This document shows positions 1 to 7,206 of a stretch of DNA of 11,708 nt, piece by piece. Origin of the DNA: Candidatus Cloacimonadota bacterium. Its GTDB lineage: Bacteria; Hydrothermota; E44-bin80. The stretch's first letter is position 1; the number at the start of each line of letters is the position of its first letter. Where the stretch lies: the NCBI GenBank assembly GCA_004375785.1, contig SOKM01000284.1, forward strand, positions 1-11,708. Reading direction: 5' to 3'. Below the pieces are notes generated by a model. The model was given only the letters and a program-made list of their open reading frames with translations. It was not told the origin of the DNA and made no database searches. The position numbers and the translations under genes are program-made.

Positions 1-327
1 CCCAGTATTTATGATACTACTATAACTGAAAACAACATACCTGAAATAGTTGGTGGAATAGAGTCAGAACTAAAATCATGGCTTACTGTCAGAGTAGGGA
101 TGAAAAAATCACTCTTAATACATAAACTTGAATCATCAAATGGAATTAAAAGTATAATGACGGATAAAGACGCTCCCTTCAAAATAAATCTGGGATTGGG
201 TATCAGACTCGGCTCGCTCGAACTCGATGCAGTTATCAATGAAGACCTGCCATTCACATACGGTTATTTCATAAGCGGAGAGGAAAACCCAATCTTTACA
301 AAAGTTAGTGCAACCTACCTCTTTTAA
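1..327 (+). CDS. C-terminal part of a probable outer-membrane beta-barrel protein (5' end outside window)
   Basis: The frame is open from base 1 and stops at TAA 325-327, giving the last 108 residues of a longer protein. The sequence alternates polar and hydrophobic residues in short strands separated by charged or glycine-rich turns. It ends in a strand closing with ...VSATYLF; a terminal aromatic, usually Phe, is the classic C-terminal signature read by the BAM machinery for barrel insertion. The strand pairs resemble PorV/FadL-like barrels of FCB-type bacteria, but I cannot name the family. An internal ATG at 100 is not a credible start because the coding pattern continues upstream of it. 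The beta-barrel call is an inference from composition and the C-terminus. Confidence 0.6.
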   Translation, partial: PSIYDTTITENNIPEIVGGIESELKSWLTVRVGMKKSLLIHKLESSNGIKSIMTDKDAPFKINLGLGIRLGSLELDAVINEDLPFTYGYFISGEENPIFTKVSATYLF

Positions 328-390
328 GACAGAAAACAGTAATCAGCAAATAGAAAACTGCTAAGGATTAAGAACGAAAATGAAAATAAT

Positions 391-463
391 GGGGATGTAG
401 CTCAATTGGGAGAGCACCTGCCTTGCACGCAGGGGGTCGGCGGTTCGAATCCGCTCATCTCCA
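391..463 (+). tRNA. tRNA-Ala (anticodon TGC)
   Basis: A full cloverleaf can be drawn. The acceptor stem is GGGGATG/CATCTCC with one G-U pair, the D-arm is GCTC...GAGC, and the anticodon stem CCTGC/GCAGG encloses loop CTTGCAC, giving anticodon TGC. The T-arm is GGCGG/CCGCT around TTCGAAT, and the discriminator base is A. The 3' CCA is not encoded (CTT follows), so it must be added after transcription. The tRNA begins 63 bp after the outer-membrane gene on the same strand and converges on ddl. I see no clear promoter of its own in 328-390, so read-through from upstream is possible. Confidence 0.97.
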
Positions 464-480
464 CTTACTCCTTACTATCT

Positions 481-1425
481 TCAACGTTTGCTACTCTTGA
501 GTATCTCCATTACAAGTTCATCATATGATATTCCAATTTTTTCTGCCTCTGCAGGAAGGTCAGATATTTTAGTCATTCCAGGAATAGTATTTATTTCAAG
601 TACATACGGAATTTCATTGTCTTTTATGACAAAATCGACCCTGGAAAATCCTCTGCATCCAATAATTCTGTGTGTTTCCAGAGCCATTCTCTTCGTAATT
701 TCCGTTATTTTCTGAGCAAGCCTTGCTGGAATAATAAACTCTGTCATCCCTTTTGTATATTTTGCCTCATAATCATAGAACTTTTTTTCTGGCACAAGTT
801 CGAGGACTGGTAGACTGTAAGCATCCTTTCCTGTCCCAAGAACACCACAGGTAGCAATCATCCCCTTTATGTATTCTTCAACGAGAAATGTCCTATACCT
901 TTCTCGTTCCTTAACAAACTTTTTCTTTATTCCTTTTTTAACTCTTATTATATCTGCACCAACACTTGAACCTTCTTCTTCCGGTTTAATAAACATAGGG
1001 AATCCAACCTTTTCAACTGCTTCTTTCATTGATTTTTTTAACTCCTTCCATTCATCAACAACATAAAAGTTCGGTGTAAGTATCCCTTCTCTTAAAAGAA
1101 TCCGTTTAGTCATCACCTTATTCATAGCAATTGCTGATGCAAGAAGGCCACTTCCTGTGTAAGGAATCCCCAATAGTTCTAACAAACCCTGGACGGTTCC
1201 ATCCTCACCAGGTTTCCCATGAAGAATATTAAAAACAATATCTATTTCTTCTTTTTTAAACCTTGTAAAAAAATCCATACCCATAACCATATCAATTCCA
1301 ACCGCATCAAAACCTTGACGCTTTAAAGATGCAAGAATATTCTTACCTGACATAAGGGAAATTTCCCTTTCGCTCGACCATCCCCCCATAAGTACTCCAA
1401 TCCTCTTTTTTCTAAAATCCATCAT
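481..1425 (-). CDS. ddl: D-alanine--D-alanine ligase
   Basis: An ATP-grasp ligase (314 aa, normal family length) that joins two D-alanines in the cytoplasm to make the dipeptide terminus of the peptidoglycan stem peptide. Family motifs are present in order: GGWSSEREISLMSG at 14-27 (catalytic Glu19 region), HGKPGEDG at 69-76, an ATP-site Lys147, the serine loop EGSSVG at 151-156, FYDYEAKY at 216-223, RVDF at 262-265, and the metal-binding LEINTIPGMT at 276-285 (E277, N279). Two ATGs are adjacent (1425 and 1422), and an AGGAGG sits 7 nt from the first. It is last in the minus-strand operon, 53 bp after glycerate kinase; that gap contains ACAAATAAC twice. Its 3' end converges on tRNA-Ala with 17 bp between and no obvious terminator. 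Confidence 0.96.
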   Translation of the reverse strand: MMDFRKKRIGVLMGGWSSEREISLMSGKNILASLKRQGFDAVGIDMVMGMDFFTRFKKEEIDIVFNILHGKPGEDGTVQGLLELLGIPYTGSGLLASAIAMNKVMTKRILLREGILTPNFYVVDEWKELKKSMKEAVEKVGFPMFIKPEEEGSSVGADIIRVKKGIKKKFVKERERYRTFLVEEYIKGMIATCGVLGTGKDAYSLPVLELVPEKKFYDYEAKYTKGMTEFIIPARLAQKITEITKRMALETHRIIGCRGFSRVDFVIKDNEIPYVLEINTIPGMTKISDLPAEAEKIGISYDELVMEILKSSKR

Positions 1426-1478
1426 TCCACCCCCTCCTCGATACGTCCGTTATTTGTAATCAGTTATTTGTCATTGAG

Positions 1479-2615
1479 TCATTTTGAGATTACTTTGTTC
1501 AACTGGTGCAAAGCCTTCGCTGTTCCCTGTTGTAGTAATTCTTCCACTCTTTCCTTTGCTTCTTCAAACGTTAAATCAGGTGGTGTTATAGAAAAACCAA
1601 ATGATTTTCCTTTCTTAAAAAGCTTCTCTCCATTCTCCGTTATCTCACCTGTCAGGACAAGAACGAAAATATTCCTCTCTTCGCCAAACTTAAGAACCTT
1701 CTCTGCTGCTTTACCATATCCTGTTTGGATGTCAATTCTTCCTTCACCAGTAATGACCATATCCGCATCCCTGACTTTCTCAGTAAAACCTGAAATCTCA
1801 AAGAAAAGCTCGATACCACTCCTCACATCCGCATTTAATACTCCATAGAGTCCAGCTGCTATTCCTCCTGCTGCACCACCACTAATAACAGTCGTAACAT
1901 TCCTATCAAACTCTTTCTTGATTACCTCTGCTACATTCTTCATTGCCTTTTCCATAAAAGAAACATCTTTATCAAAAAGCCCCTTCTGTTTACCATAAGT
2001 AAAAACTGCACCTTCATTACCCAAAAGTACATTTTTTACATCTGCTGCAACAATTAGTTCAACATTTCTTATACTATCACTCATCTGGCTAACATCAATT
2101 CTTTTTATCTTAGCGAGCTCCTTACCACCAAATTCCACATCATTCCCTGATTCATCAAGAAATTTCACACCGAGTGCCTGCATACACCCAACTCCCATAT
2201 CTATTGTAGCACTTCCTCCAACACCGAGGACAATCTTTTTCACATCCTTTTCTATGAGGGCTTTTATTAGTTCACCTGTGCCGTAGGATGTTGTCTGAAG
2301 TGGGTTTTTCTCATGTTTACCCAGAAGTACAAGACCAGATGCCTTTGCCATCTCGACAATACCTGTACCGTTTTCAAGTAAACCGCAAACTGTTTCTCGT
2401 CTCTTTCCTCGTGGGTCAGTAACAACCACATCAAAAAAGTCTCCACCACAATTAAAAAGGAGGGATTCGATAAAACCGTCTCCCCCATCGGATAAGGGCA
2501 ATTGTTTAATGTCTGCTTGAGGCTCCACTTCCCTGATGCCTCGTATTATAGCAATGCAAGCACCAATAACGTCGATAGAACCCTTGAATGACGTCGGTGC
2601 AACAACAATTTTCAT
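1479..2615 (-). CDS. glxK: Glycerate 2-kinase (type-1 glycerate kinase family)
   Basis: Phosphorylates D-glycerate with ATP, in this family usually to 2-phosphoglycerate, feeding lower glycolysis or gluconeogenesis. The 378-aa length is typical. Motifs: APTSFKGS at 6-13 (the family usually has APDSFKGS), PLSDGGDG at 40-47, GVGGSATIDMGVGCMQALG at 131-149, GGAAGGIAAGL at 246-256, and ITGEGRIDIQT at 288-298. The start at ATG 2615 puts the family N-terminus (MKIVVAP) at residue 1, although the ribosome binding site is weak (AGGGAA overlapping the upstream stop). It lies 19 bp after the beta-propeller gene in the same operon, so translational coupling is likely. The enzyme class is clear; that the product is the 2-phosphate rather than the 3-phosphate isomer comes from family knowledge. 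Confidence 0.93.
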   Translation of the reverse strand: MKIVVAPTSFKGSIDVIGACIAIIRGIREVEPQADIKQLPLSDGGDGFIESLLFNCGGDFFDVVVTDPRGKRRETVCGLLENGTGIVEMAKASGLVLLGKHEKNPLQTTSYGTGELIKALIEKDVKKIVLGVGGSATIDMGVGCMQALGVKFLDESGNDVEFGGKELAKIKRIDVSQMSDSIRNVELIVAADVKNVLLGNEGAVFTYGKQKGLFDKDVSFMEKAMKNVAEVIKKEFDRNVTTVISGGAAGGIAAGLYGVLNADVRSGIELFFEISGFTEKVRDADMVITGEGRIDIQTGYGKAAEKVLKFGEERNIFVLVLTGEITENGEKLFKKGKSFGFSITPPDLTFEEAKERVEELLQQGTAKALHQLNKVISK

Positions 2616-2634
2616 TTGCGAAGCAACTATTTCC

Positions 2635-4740
2635 CTACTTTACCTCCACCGTGCCTTTACCAACTCCTGTATTAAGGGAAAGGTCTGTTACCTTAACAAC
2701 AACCGTATATTCCCCACTTTCATTCTCTTTTATCGTAAAAAGGAATTCCTCTTTCTTACTATCAAATATACCATCATCAGGTAGAAGAATATTCCATTCT
2801 CCTCCATTCACTGAATAGGAAACAGATTTCAGGATGGATAGCTTATCCTCTCCAGTAACCTTAACCTCGATATTTTTCCCCTTTGCTTTTATTGAATTAA
2901 CTTCAATAACAGGGGAAGTATTATCAATAACAAAAGGTTCTGAGGTCAATTCAGCACTAAGGGCACGAGTGGAGGGATTTTCCCTTTCATCGCTAACAGA
3001 AACCTTAATATAATAGACACCATCAGGAAGGGCAGTCTCATCCCAGACAAAAGCAGGCTTCTTTAACTCCTTCTTTAACTCCTTCCATTCTTTTTCCTCT
3101 TCACCCCTGTAAAAGAAAGAAAAATAGAGAGAATCACCATCGGGATCAGATGCAGTCCAGTAAGCACACCTCTTCCCCTTCTCAAGTTTATATACCGTCT
3201 GTGGCAGGTCGTATCCAATATCTTTGTAGAAATGCTTTTGTTTCTCTGATAATACAGTTCGTGAAGCAAATAATGATTGATCACTTTCACCGGTACTGAC
3301 TCCAGCCGGGCAAATAATTATTTCCTTTATCACCGGTCTTCTATTCTCAGGAAGATAAGAAATGGAAACTTCTTTTAAGAGCGGTGACTTACCACTCCCC
3401 CTTGTTCTCAATTCACTTTTGAGCTGGATAAATCGTCCAGGTAAGAGATTTATTTCACCATCCTTTTTCATCTCTTTCCAGTCAGTCCAGTCTTCGTCTG
3501 GATTTTCTTTATTCCCTATTCTTAGTTTTAATGTGAAGGATGTACCAGTAGGCAGAATAACATCCCAATTGGCCCTCCCAAAGCTCGATTTCCTTCCTGT
3601 ATCAAATTCCTCTGATGTTATTTCCCCTTTCTTTGAAAGGTCAGGACCCATTTTGATTACATTCCCAAGGTTTCCCGTGAGAAGAAAAAAGGAATTCTTC
3701 TTCCTACCTTTTATAATATTGAGAATGGGCGAAGTTTCAAACTGGTTTAGCTGATTTATCTTGCCGTCTTTATCTGCAGTATATAATCTTCCACTCTCGG
3801 TTCCAATTAAAATTCTTCCATCTTTAAATTCTGATATAGAGTAAAGAGGCGGTGTAGGACATTCCCATAATGAGCTCACAGTCTGTTTGTCGATATCAAA
3901 TTTATATAGAACACTTTTCTCGTTCTTTTTGCTTCCCTGCATAGGGCTCACTCCACTAAAAAAGGAAGTAAACGATGAAGTCGCTACAGCAGAGGGTCTG
4001 GTAATAGTTGCAAAAAATATTGAGTTTTCTATCCCAACCATAGAACGGATTTCGTTTTCCTTTGTATCGTAAAGAACCGTTGCTTTGTCTTTCCTCGTTA
4101 TTTCAATAAAAAGTCCGTTGGGTTCAGTCCCCACATACAATTTTTTTTTATAGAACAGGAGGCTGATTATATGATTCTCTTTCGAACTATAGTAGATTTC
4201 TCCTTTCCCTCCCGAAGAAATTTTGAACAATTTCCCTCTATCGCCAGTTGCAGCGAAAAGCATTCCATTGTTATCAAAAAGTAATCTCCAGACATATTTC
4301 TCACCTGTCTTATAAAATTCCTTTACCTTCCCATTTTTCGACAACCTGTAAATAATACCTGAAGGGCTTTCGCCAATATAGACATTATCTTTTTTATCTA
4401 CTGCAAGCGCAAAGAGCTCTGCCCCTTTCTCAGAGGTAAAGACTGTAAAGATTTGACGGGAAGGCGAAACCCTGAAAACCTTCCCTTCGTTTCCACTGGA
4501 AACATATAAATTGCCCTTGCTGTCTATCACACAATCCCATAAGAAAATTTCTGTTGACTGGAAAATTGTATCTATATCAGGGGAAAGAGAAATATATCCT
4601 TTACTGTCAATCATTACATTTTCAATCTTTGCTTTGCTTAACGCCTTTGTTCCTTTCCACTTCAGGAGTTTTGAAACCGAACCACATAGAGCAAAAACAT
4701 TACACAAAATGATTATCAATATTAGCCCGACTCTTTTCAT
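2635..4740 (-). CDS. Secreted beta-propeller protein with C-terminal Ig/Fn3-like domains, function unknown
   Basis: A 701-aa exported protein. Residues 1-19 form a signal peptide (KR, then a hydrophobic run, cleavage near VFA); the nearby Cys19 is not in a good lipobox. Residues about 35-365 contain repeated blade units such as DSKGNLYVSSGNEGKVFRV and GRILIGTESGRLYTAD, the pattern of NHL/WD40-like propellers that bind ligands or partners. Residues about 375-465 form a beta-rich jelly-roll-like segment starting EEFDTGRKSSFGRANWDV. Residues about 468-610 carry an Ig/cadherin-like unit (SDPDGDSLYFSF, LPDGVYYIKVSVSD), and about 606-701 a second (DNTSPVIEV to the end). No catalytic motif is visible. 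The ATG has a strong GGGAGG site overlapping the stop of the S55 gene, 9 bp upstream, so the two are probably made together. A periplasmic or surface role is inferred. Confidence 0.8.
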   Translation of the reverse strand: MKRVGLILIIILCNVFALCGSVSKLLKWKGTKALSKAKIENVMIDSKGYISLSPDIDTIFQSTEIFLWDCVIDSKGNLYVSSGNEGKVFRVSPSRQIFTVFTSEKGAELFALAVDKKDNVYIGESPSGIIYRLSKNGKVKEFYKTGEKYVWRLLFDNNGMLFAATGDRGKLFKISSGGKGEIYYSSKENHIISLLFYKKKLYVGTEPNGLFIEITRKDKATVLYDTKENEIRSMVGIENSIFFATITRPSAVATSSFTSFFSGVSPMQGSKKNEKSVLYKFDIDKQTVSSLWECPTPPLYSISEFKDGRILIGTESGRLYTADKDGKINQLNQFETSPILNIIKGRKKNSFFLLTGNLGNVIKMGPDLSKKGEITSEEFDTGRKSSFGRANWDVILPTGTSFTLKLRIGNKENPDEDWTDWKEMKKDGEINLLPGRFIQLKSELRTRGSGKSPLLKEVSISYLPENRRPVIKEIIICPAGVSTGESDQSLFASRTVLSEKQKHFYKDIGYDLPQTVYKLEKGKRCAYWTASDPDGDSLYFSFFYRGEEEKEWKELKKELKKPAFVWDETALPDGVYYIKVSVSDERENPSTRALSAELTSEPFVIDNTSPVIEVNSIKAKGKNIEVKVTGEDKLSILKSVSYSVNGGEWNILLPDDGIFDSKKEEFLFTIKENESGEYTVVVKVTDLSLNTGVGKGTVEVK

Positions 4741-4749
4741 CTAACCTCC

Positions 4750-6462
4750 CTAATCAATTATCTTCAAGGTAATGGTATTACTGCCGGAAACAACAAAGTC
4801 ACACTCTTTTTCCATTCTTGCGACAATCCCACCCTTTGTAAATCTACCTTCACCTAGATTTTGAGAACCCTGCATAAGATGAAGCATTGACGATGGAAGA
4901 GAACCAAGTTCGTATCCCCGCATAATCATACCCATCTTAGTAGAAAGGAGCAGACAATAAAGCACATTGTTTCTTGGAATAAGTTTTAGAAGTTCAATAA
5001 TCTGTCCCTCTCTTTCGACCTTAAATCTATCCGTTGCCCTTTCCAATTCAAGGCTTGTCAGCCCATTAGCCCCCACAACGGCTATTTTTATAGTTGAATC
5101 ATTATATGTCTCTGGAACTCTTATGGCAAATTTCTCTTTTTCGACCTTTCCCTTCATCCCCTTAAGAAAAACCGTTATATTTACTTTTTCACCCCTTCTA
5201 ACTGAAAAACTTCCCGGTTTAACTGTTTCTATCTCTGCTGTCTTAATCTCTTCACTTACATCTGTTGTCAAACTAATTTCTTCTATCTTAATCTTTTCAA
5301 AATTGTCTTTAAGAATCAACTTGAGAACATCATTTATATTATTCATACTGGACATCAGTGCATTCTCTCCTGAAAAGAAGTTTTTGATTTGAACATCTCC
5401 ATACTTTTCTAATTTTAGATTCACATCGAGAGAGAGTGTAAGGCTACCATAGCTTCTTCCCTGTGTAAGAACTGAATTTGAGAATGTGAGCCCTGTAAAA
5501 AAGGAAGTTAGCTCTTTATGGTCAACAATATCAAAATGGAAGGTTTTACTACTTTTCCTCTTTTTTACAGTAACATTTAGAGGTATCGTTCTGGCTTTTT
5601 CTCCAATAACCCCATATATTGCACCCCTTCTATCCTGTAAAACAGCTCCGACCTCTTTTTCCGTACTTGAAATCTTGAATGACCTCAATTGACTCGGCAT
5701 AATTGCATATATATAGGCAGTTGTCATTGGAATAGAGGTAGTTCCCGAAAAGAAAAGGGGGTGCCCAAACGCAAATACATCTTTCCCATCTACATATGTA
5801 ACAGTTCCGATTGCAGCAAGCGAAGCATCTCCACCCACAAGCCTTGCAGCAACGGCTGAACCGATAAAAAGAGAATCACTTTCACTTCGCTCCCCCGATG
5901 TTCCACCTCCCATTACAATGTTGAACCCCTTTGCACCAAAGAAATTATCTATCTTCTTAATGAGCCAATCATCAAACCCTGATACAGAGAGAGGAGTTCG
6001 TATTCTTGTAAGCGTGACACCTGAATAGGGAGACATCTTCCCTTCTCCCCGGATCTTAATCTCAGATTGTCCCTCCCCTTCTCCTATAGTATCAATTTTA
6101 GCAGCAATGATTTCTTCTATAGGAGTAATTCCTGTTATAGGCTCAATAGCAAACGACCAGGCATAAGCAACTGCACCTATAATCTTCTCATTTATAAAAA
6201 CAGGACTCCCACTCATACCTGAAATAATACCTGTCTTCTCAAGTCCTGCTCCATTTAATCTCGCAATAATAAGTTTCATTCCAGGGCCTGCCTTCTCAAG
6301 AACCCCAAGTATTTCAACATTAAAAGTATCCAGTCTATTTGCGCCAAAAACACTGATACCATAGCCTTTCATCCCTGCTTTTACGGAATCAACAGGTAGT
6401 ATTTCGTATGCGAAAAGTGAATGAGATATAAAAATAAAAAAGAAGAAAACAATTTTACTCAC
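4750..6462 (-). CDS. Exported SpoIVB/S55-type serine peptidase homologue
   Basis: A 570-aa protein with signal peptide (1-18, MSKIVFFFF...SLFA, then mature YEILPVDSVKAG). The N-terminal block KAGMKGYGISVFG through GIISGMSGSPVF matches the S55 nucleophile region, with Ser84 in GMSGSP. Residues 215-240 (LAAIGTVTYVDGKDVFAFGHP) match the S55 histidine region, with His234. The GAVLQDRRGAIYGVIG block follows at 272-287. The C-terminal half (about 290-570) is beta-rich without a motif I recognise. SpoIVB cleaves a sporulation factor, but homologues occur in non-sporulating bacteria, where substrates are unknown. In this protein the Ser motif precedes the His motif, the reverse of SpoIVB. The start codon is GTG, supported by AAGGAGG 4 nt upstream and the signal peptide. 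It is first in the operon. Proteolytic activity is not proven. Confidence 0.82.
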   Translation of the reverse strand: MSKIVFFFFIFISHSLFAYEILPVDSVKAGMKGYGISVFGANRLDTFNVEILGVLEKAGPGMKLIIARLNGAGLEKTGIISGMSGSPVFINEKIIGAVAYAWSFAIEPITGITPIEEIIAAKIDTIGEGEGQSEIKIRGEGKMSPYSGVTLTRIRTPLSVSGFDDWLIKKIDNFFGAKGFNIVMGGGTSGERSESDSLFIGSAVAARLVGGDASLAAIGTVTYVDGKDVFAFGHPLFFSGTTSIPMTTAYIYAIMPSQLRSFKISSTEKEVGAVLQDRRGAIYGVIGEKARTIPLNVTVKKRKSSKTFHFDIVDHKELTSFFTGLTFSNSVLTQGRSYGSLTLSLDVNLKLEKYGDVQIKNFFSGENALMSSMNNINDVLKLILKDNFEKIKIEEISLTTDVSEEIKTAEIETVKPGSFSVRRGEKVNITVFLKGMKGKVEKEKFAIRVPETYNDSTIKIAVVGANGLTSLELERATDRFKVEREGQIIELLKLIPRNNVLYCLLLSTKMGMIMRGYELGSLPSSMLHLMQGSQNLGEGRFTKGGIVARMEKECDFVVSGSNTITLKIID

Positions 6463-6466
6463 AAAG

Positions 6467-6473
6467 CCTCCTT
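6467..6473 (-). promoter_or_regulatory. Ribosome binding site supporting a GTG start
   Basis: On the minus strand AAGGAGG lies 4 nt before GTG at 6462. No ATG gives an intact signal peptide, so this site fixes the rare start of the S55 homologue. Confidence 0.85.
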
Positions 6474-6504
6474 AGTCCTTACTTCGTTAAATTTCATCAC
6501 CTCA

Positions 6505-6533
6505 ATCTTACTCAAAAATTAAACCGAAGTCAA
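6505..6533 (-). promoter_or_regulatory. Sigma70-type promoter of the S55/propeller/glycerate kinase/ddl operon
   Basis: Minus strand: TTGACT (6533-6528), a 17-bp spacer, then TAAGAT (6510-6505). Predicted start of transcription is near 6498, leaving about 35 nt of leader before the GTG. It is the only promoter-like sequence I see ahead of the four closely spaced genes. Confidence 0.65.
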
Positions 6534-6540
6534 GAAAAAT

Positions 6541-6727
6541 TTAGCCACGAAGACACAAAGATTTACTAATCTTTGGTGGCCGCAGGCTTAAGGATGCGAA
6601 AGGATTTCACTACGAGTATGGGCGTTCAATCGAACGCCCTGCATTTTCTACGCCAATATGTAGGGAAAGAACTGTGGAGCTACCCTTTTTCATATATTAC
6701 TTCATATTAAAAAACTGTCCCCGATAC
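6541..6727. repeat. Intergenic dispersed-repeat debris with two perfect hairpins
   Basis: No coding pattern is visible here. There are two perfect stem-loops, each with an 8-bp stem and 4-nt loop: CAAAGATT/AATCTTTG at 6556-6575 and GGGCGTTC/GAACGCCC at 6620-6639. The first adjoins the phrase TTAGCCACGAAGACACAAAG, and the end of the region carries AACTGTCCCCGAT; both phrases recall intergenic repeats I have seen across unrelated bacterial genomes, but this cannot be checked here. Neither hairpin is followed by a convincing U-tract, so they are not clear terminators. Confidence 0.5.
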
Positions 6728-7003
6728 CTACCAAGTTTCTTTCCATCTTTTAAGGGTTGGTATAAGTTTTTCTAATTTTTTTAATGCATCTTCTTCAGAA
6801 ATCTCCATTTCCTCTGCCATTTTTCTTGCTGATCTTTCAATCATATCTTCCATTCTTATAGTGGGCTCGTTAAATTCCCCCTCTTCGTAGCATACCTGGC
6901 AGTAATCCTCACTGTATGTGCCATCGGGTTCCGGGCCAAATTTATCATCTTCAATCAGCAAGCCACAACTCTGACAGATGTATTCGTCTTGTATTCCCCA
7001 CAT
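6728..7003 (-). CDS. Small zinc-ribbon protein
   Basis: A 91-aa cytoplasmic protein. Its N-terminal half carries four cysteines as two CxxC pairs (C10/C13 and C35/C38) with CQSCG and SEDYCQVCY contexts, typical of the putative zinc-ribbon family often described as Zn_ribbon_2. The C-terminal half (about 50-91) is a charged helical segment rich in Glu, Lys and Met, beginning IRMEDMIERSARKMAEEM. A GAGGAGGT site 5 nt upstream supports ATG 7003. It is transcribed divergently from the aldolase/phosphatase gene. Family members are small proteins of unknown function, sometimes called regulators; DNA or protein binding is possible but not shown by this sequence. Confidence 0.85.
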   Translation of the reverse strand: MWGIQDEYICQSCGLLIEDDKFGPEPDGTYSEDYCQVCYEEGEFNEPTIRMEDMIERSARKMAEEMEISEEDALKKLEKLIPTLKRWKETW

Positions 7004-7034
7004 TCTCTACCTCCTCTTAAATTTTTCTTTGGTA

Positions 7035-7063
7035 ACTTTATCAGAAATTTCATTGTTTGTCAA
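7035..7063 (-). promoter_or_regulatory. Sigma70-type promoter of the zinc-ribbon gene
   Basis: Minus strand: TTGACA (7063-7058, perfect -35), a 17-bp spacer, then TAAAGT (7040-7035). The predicted transcript starts near 7028, about 25 nt before ATG 7003. Its -35 box is 28 bp from the -35 box of the divergent promoter. Confidence 0.7.
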
Positions 7064-7091
7064 CTTATAAAAATATTCTTCAAAAAAAAAC

Positions 7092-7120
7092 TTGACTTTT
7101 TGGAAATATAGTTTTATAAA
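7092..7120 (+). promoter_or_regulatory. Sigma70-type promoter of the aldolase/phosphatase gene
   Basis: TTGACT (7092-7097), a 17-bp spacer, then TATAAA (7115-7120). The predicted start near 7127 gives an 80-nt leader, long compared with the other leaders here and containing repeats. Confidence 0.7.
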
Positions 7121-7151
7121 AAGGAAATTTGTAGATATCTTATAAAAAGGA
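7114..7151 (+). repeat. 12-bp direct repeat TTATAAAAAGGA over the -10 region and leader
   Basis: Identical copies of TTATAAAAAGGA lie at 7114-7125 and 7140-7151, 26 bp apart start to start. The first overlaps the -10 box. A shorter cousin, CTTATAAAAA, is at 7064-7073. Either paired regulator sites or AT-rich coincidence. Confidence 0.5.
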
Positions 7152-7161
7152 TGTCTAATCA

Positions 7162-7182
7162 GGTATAATGTATAATTATACC
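7162..7182 (+). promoter_or_regulatory. Perfect inverted repeat in the aldolase/phosphatase leader (candidate operator or hairpin)
   Basis: GGTATAAT (7162-7169) and ATTATACC (7175-7182) are exact reverse complements around GTATA. It lies downstream of the promoter and 13 bp before the ribosome binding site. No U-tract follows, so termination is unlikely; a repressor site or RNA stem near the ribosome site would fit. Confidence 0.5.
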
Positions 7183-7195
7183 AGAACATTGTACC

Positions 7196-7201
7196 AGGAG
7201 G
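7196..7201 (+). promoter_or_regulatory. Ribosome binding site deciding the start of the aldolase/phosphatase
   Basis: AGGAGG ends 5 nt before ATG 7207. An in-frame ATG at 7168 lies inside the inverted repeat without such a site, so 7207 is the start. Confidence 0.9.
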
Positions 7202-7206
7202 ATAGA

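Noticed and set aside
1441..1478. Promoter or regulatory site between glycerate kinase and ddl
   Set aside because: Only a short ACAAATAAC duplication is visible, with no -35/-10 pair; read-through from the operon promoter is simpler.
2635..4740. Propeller protein as a lipoprotein because of Cys19
   Set aside because: Residues before Cys19 (VFAL) do not fit the lipobox, which needs a small residue at -1.
6620..6639. Rho-independent terminator for flanking genes
   Set aside because: The 8-bp GC-rich stem is good but no U-tract follows on either strand.
7007..7189. 60-aa minus-strand open frame overlapping the divergent promoter region
   Set aside because: Composition is Phe/Lys/Tyr-rich, as expected from AT-rich spacer; it has no ribosome site and covers two convincing promoters.
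7168..7206. Thirteen-residue N-terminal extension of the aldolase/phosphatase from ATG 7168
   Set aside because: That ATG lies within the inverted repeat without a ribosome site; AGGAGG and the family alignment support ATG 7207.
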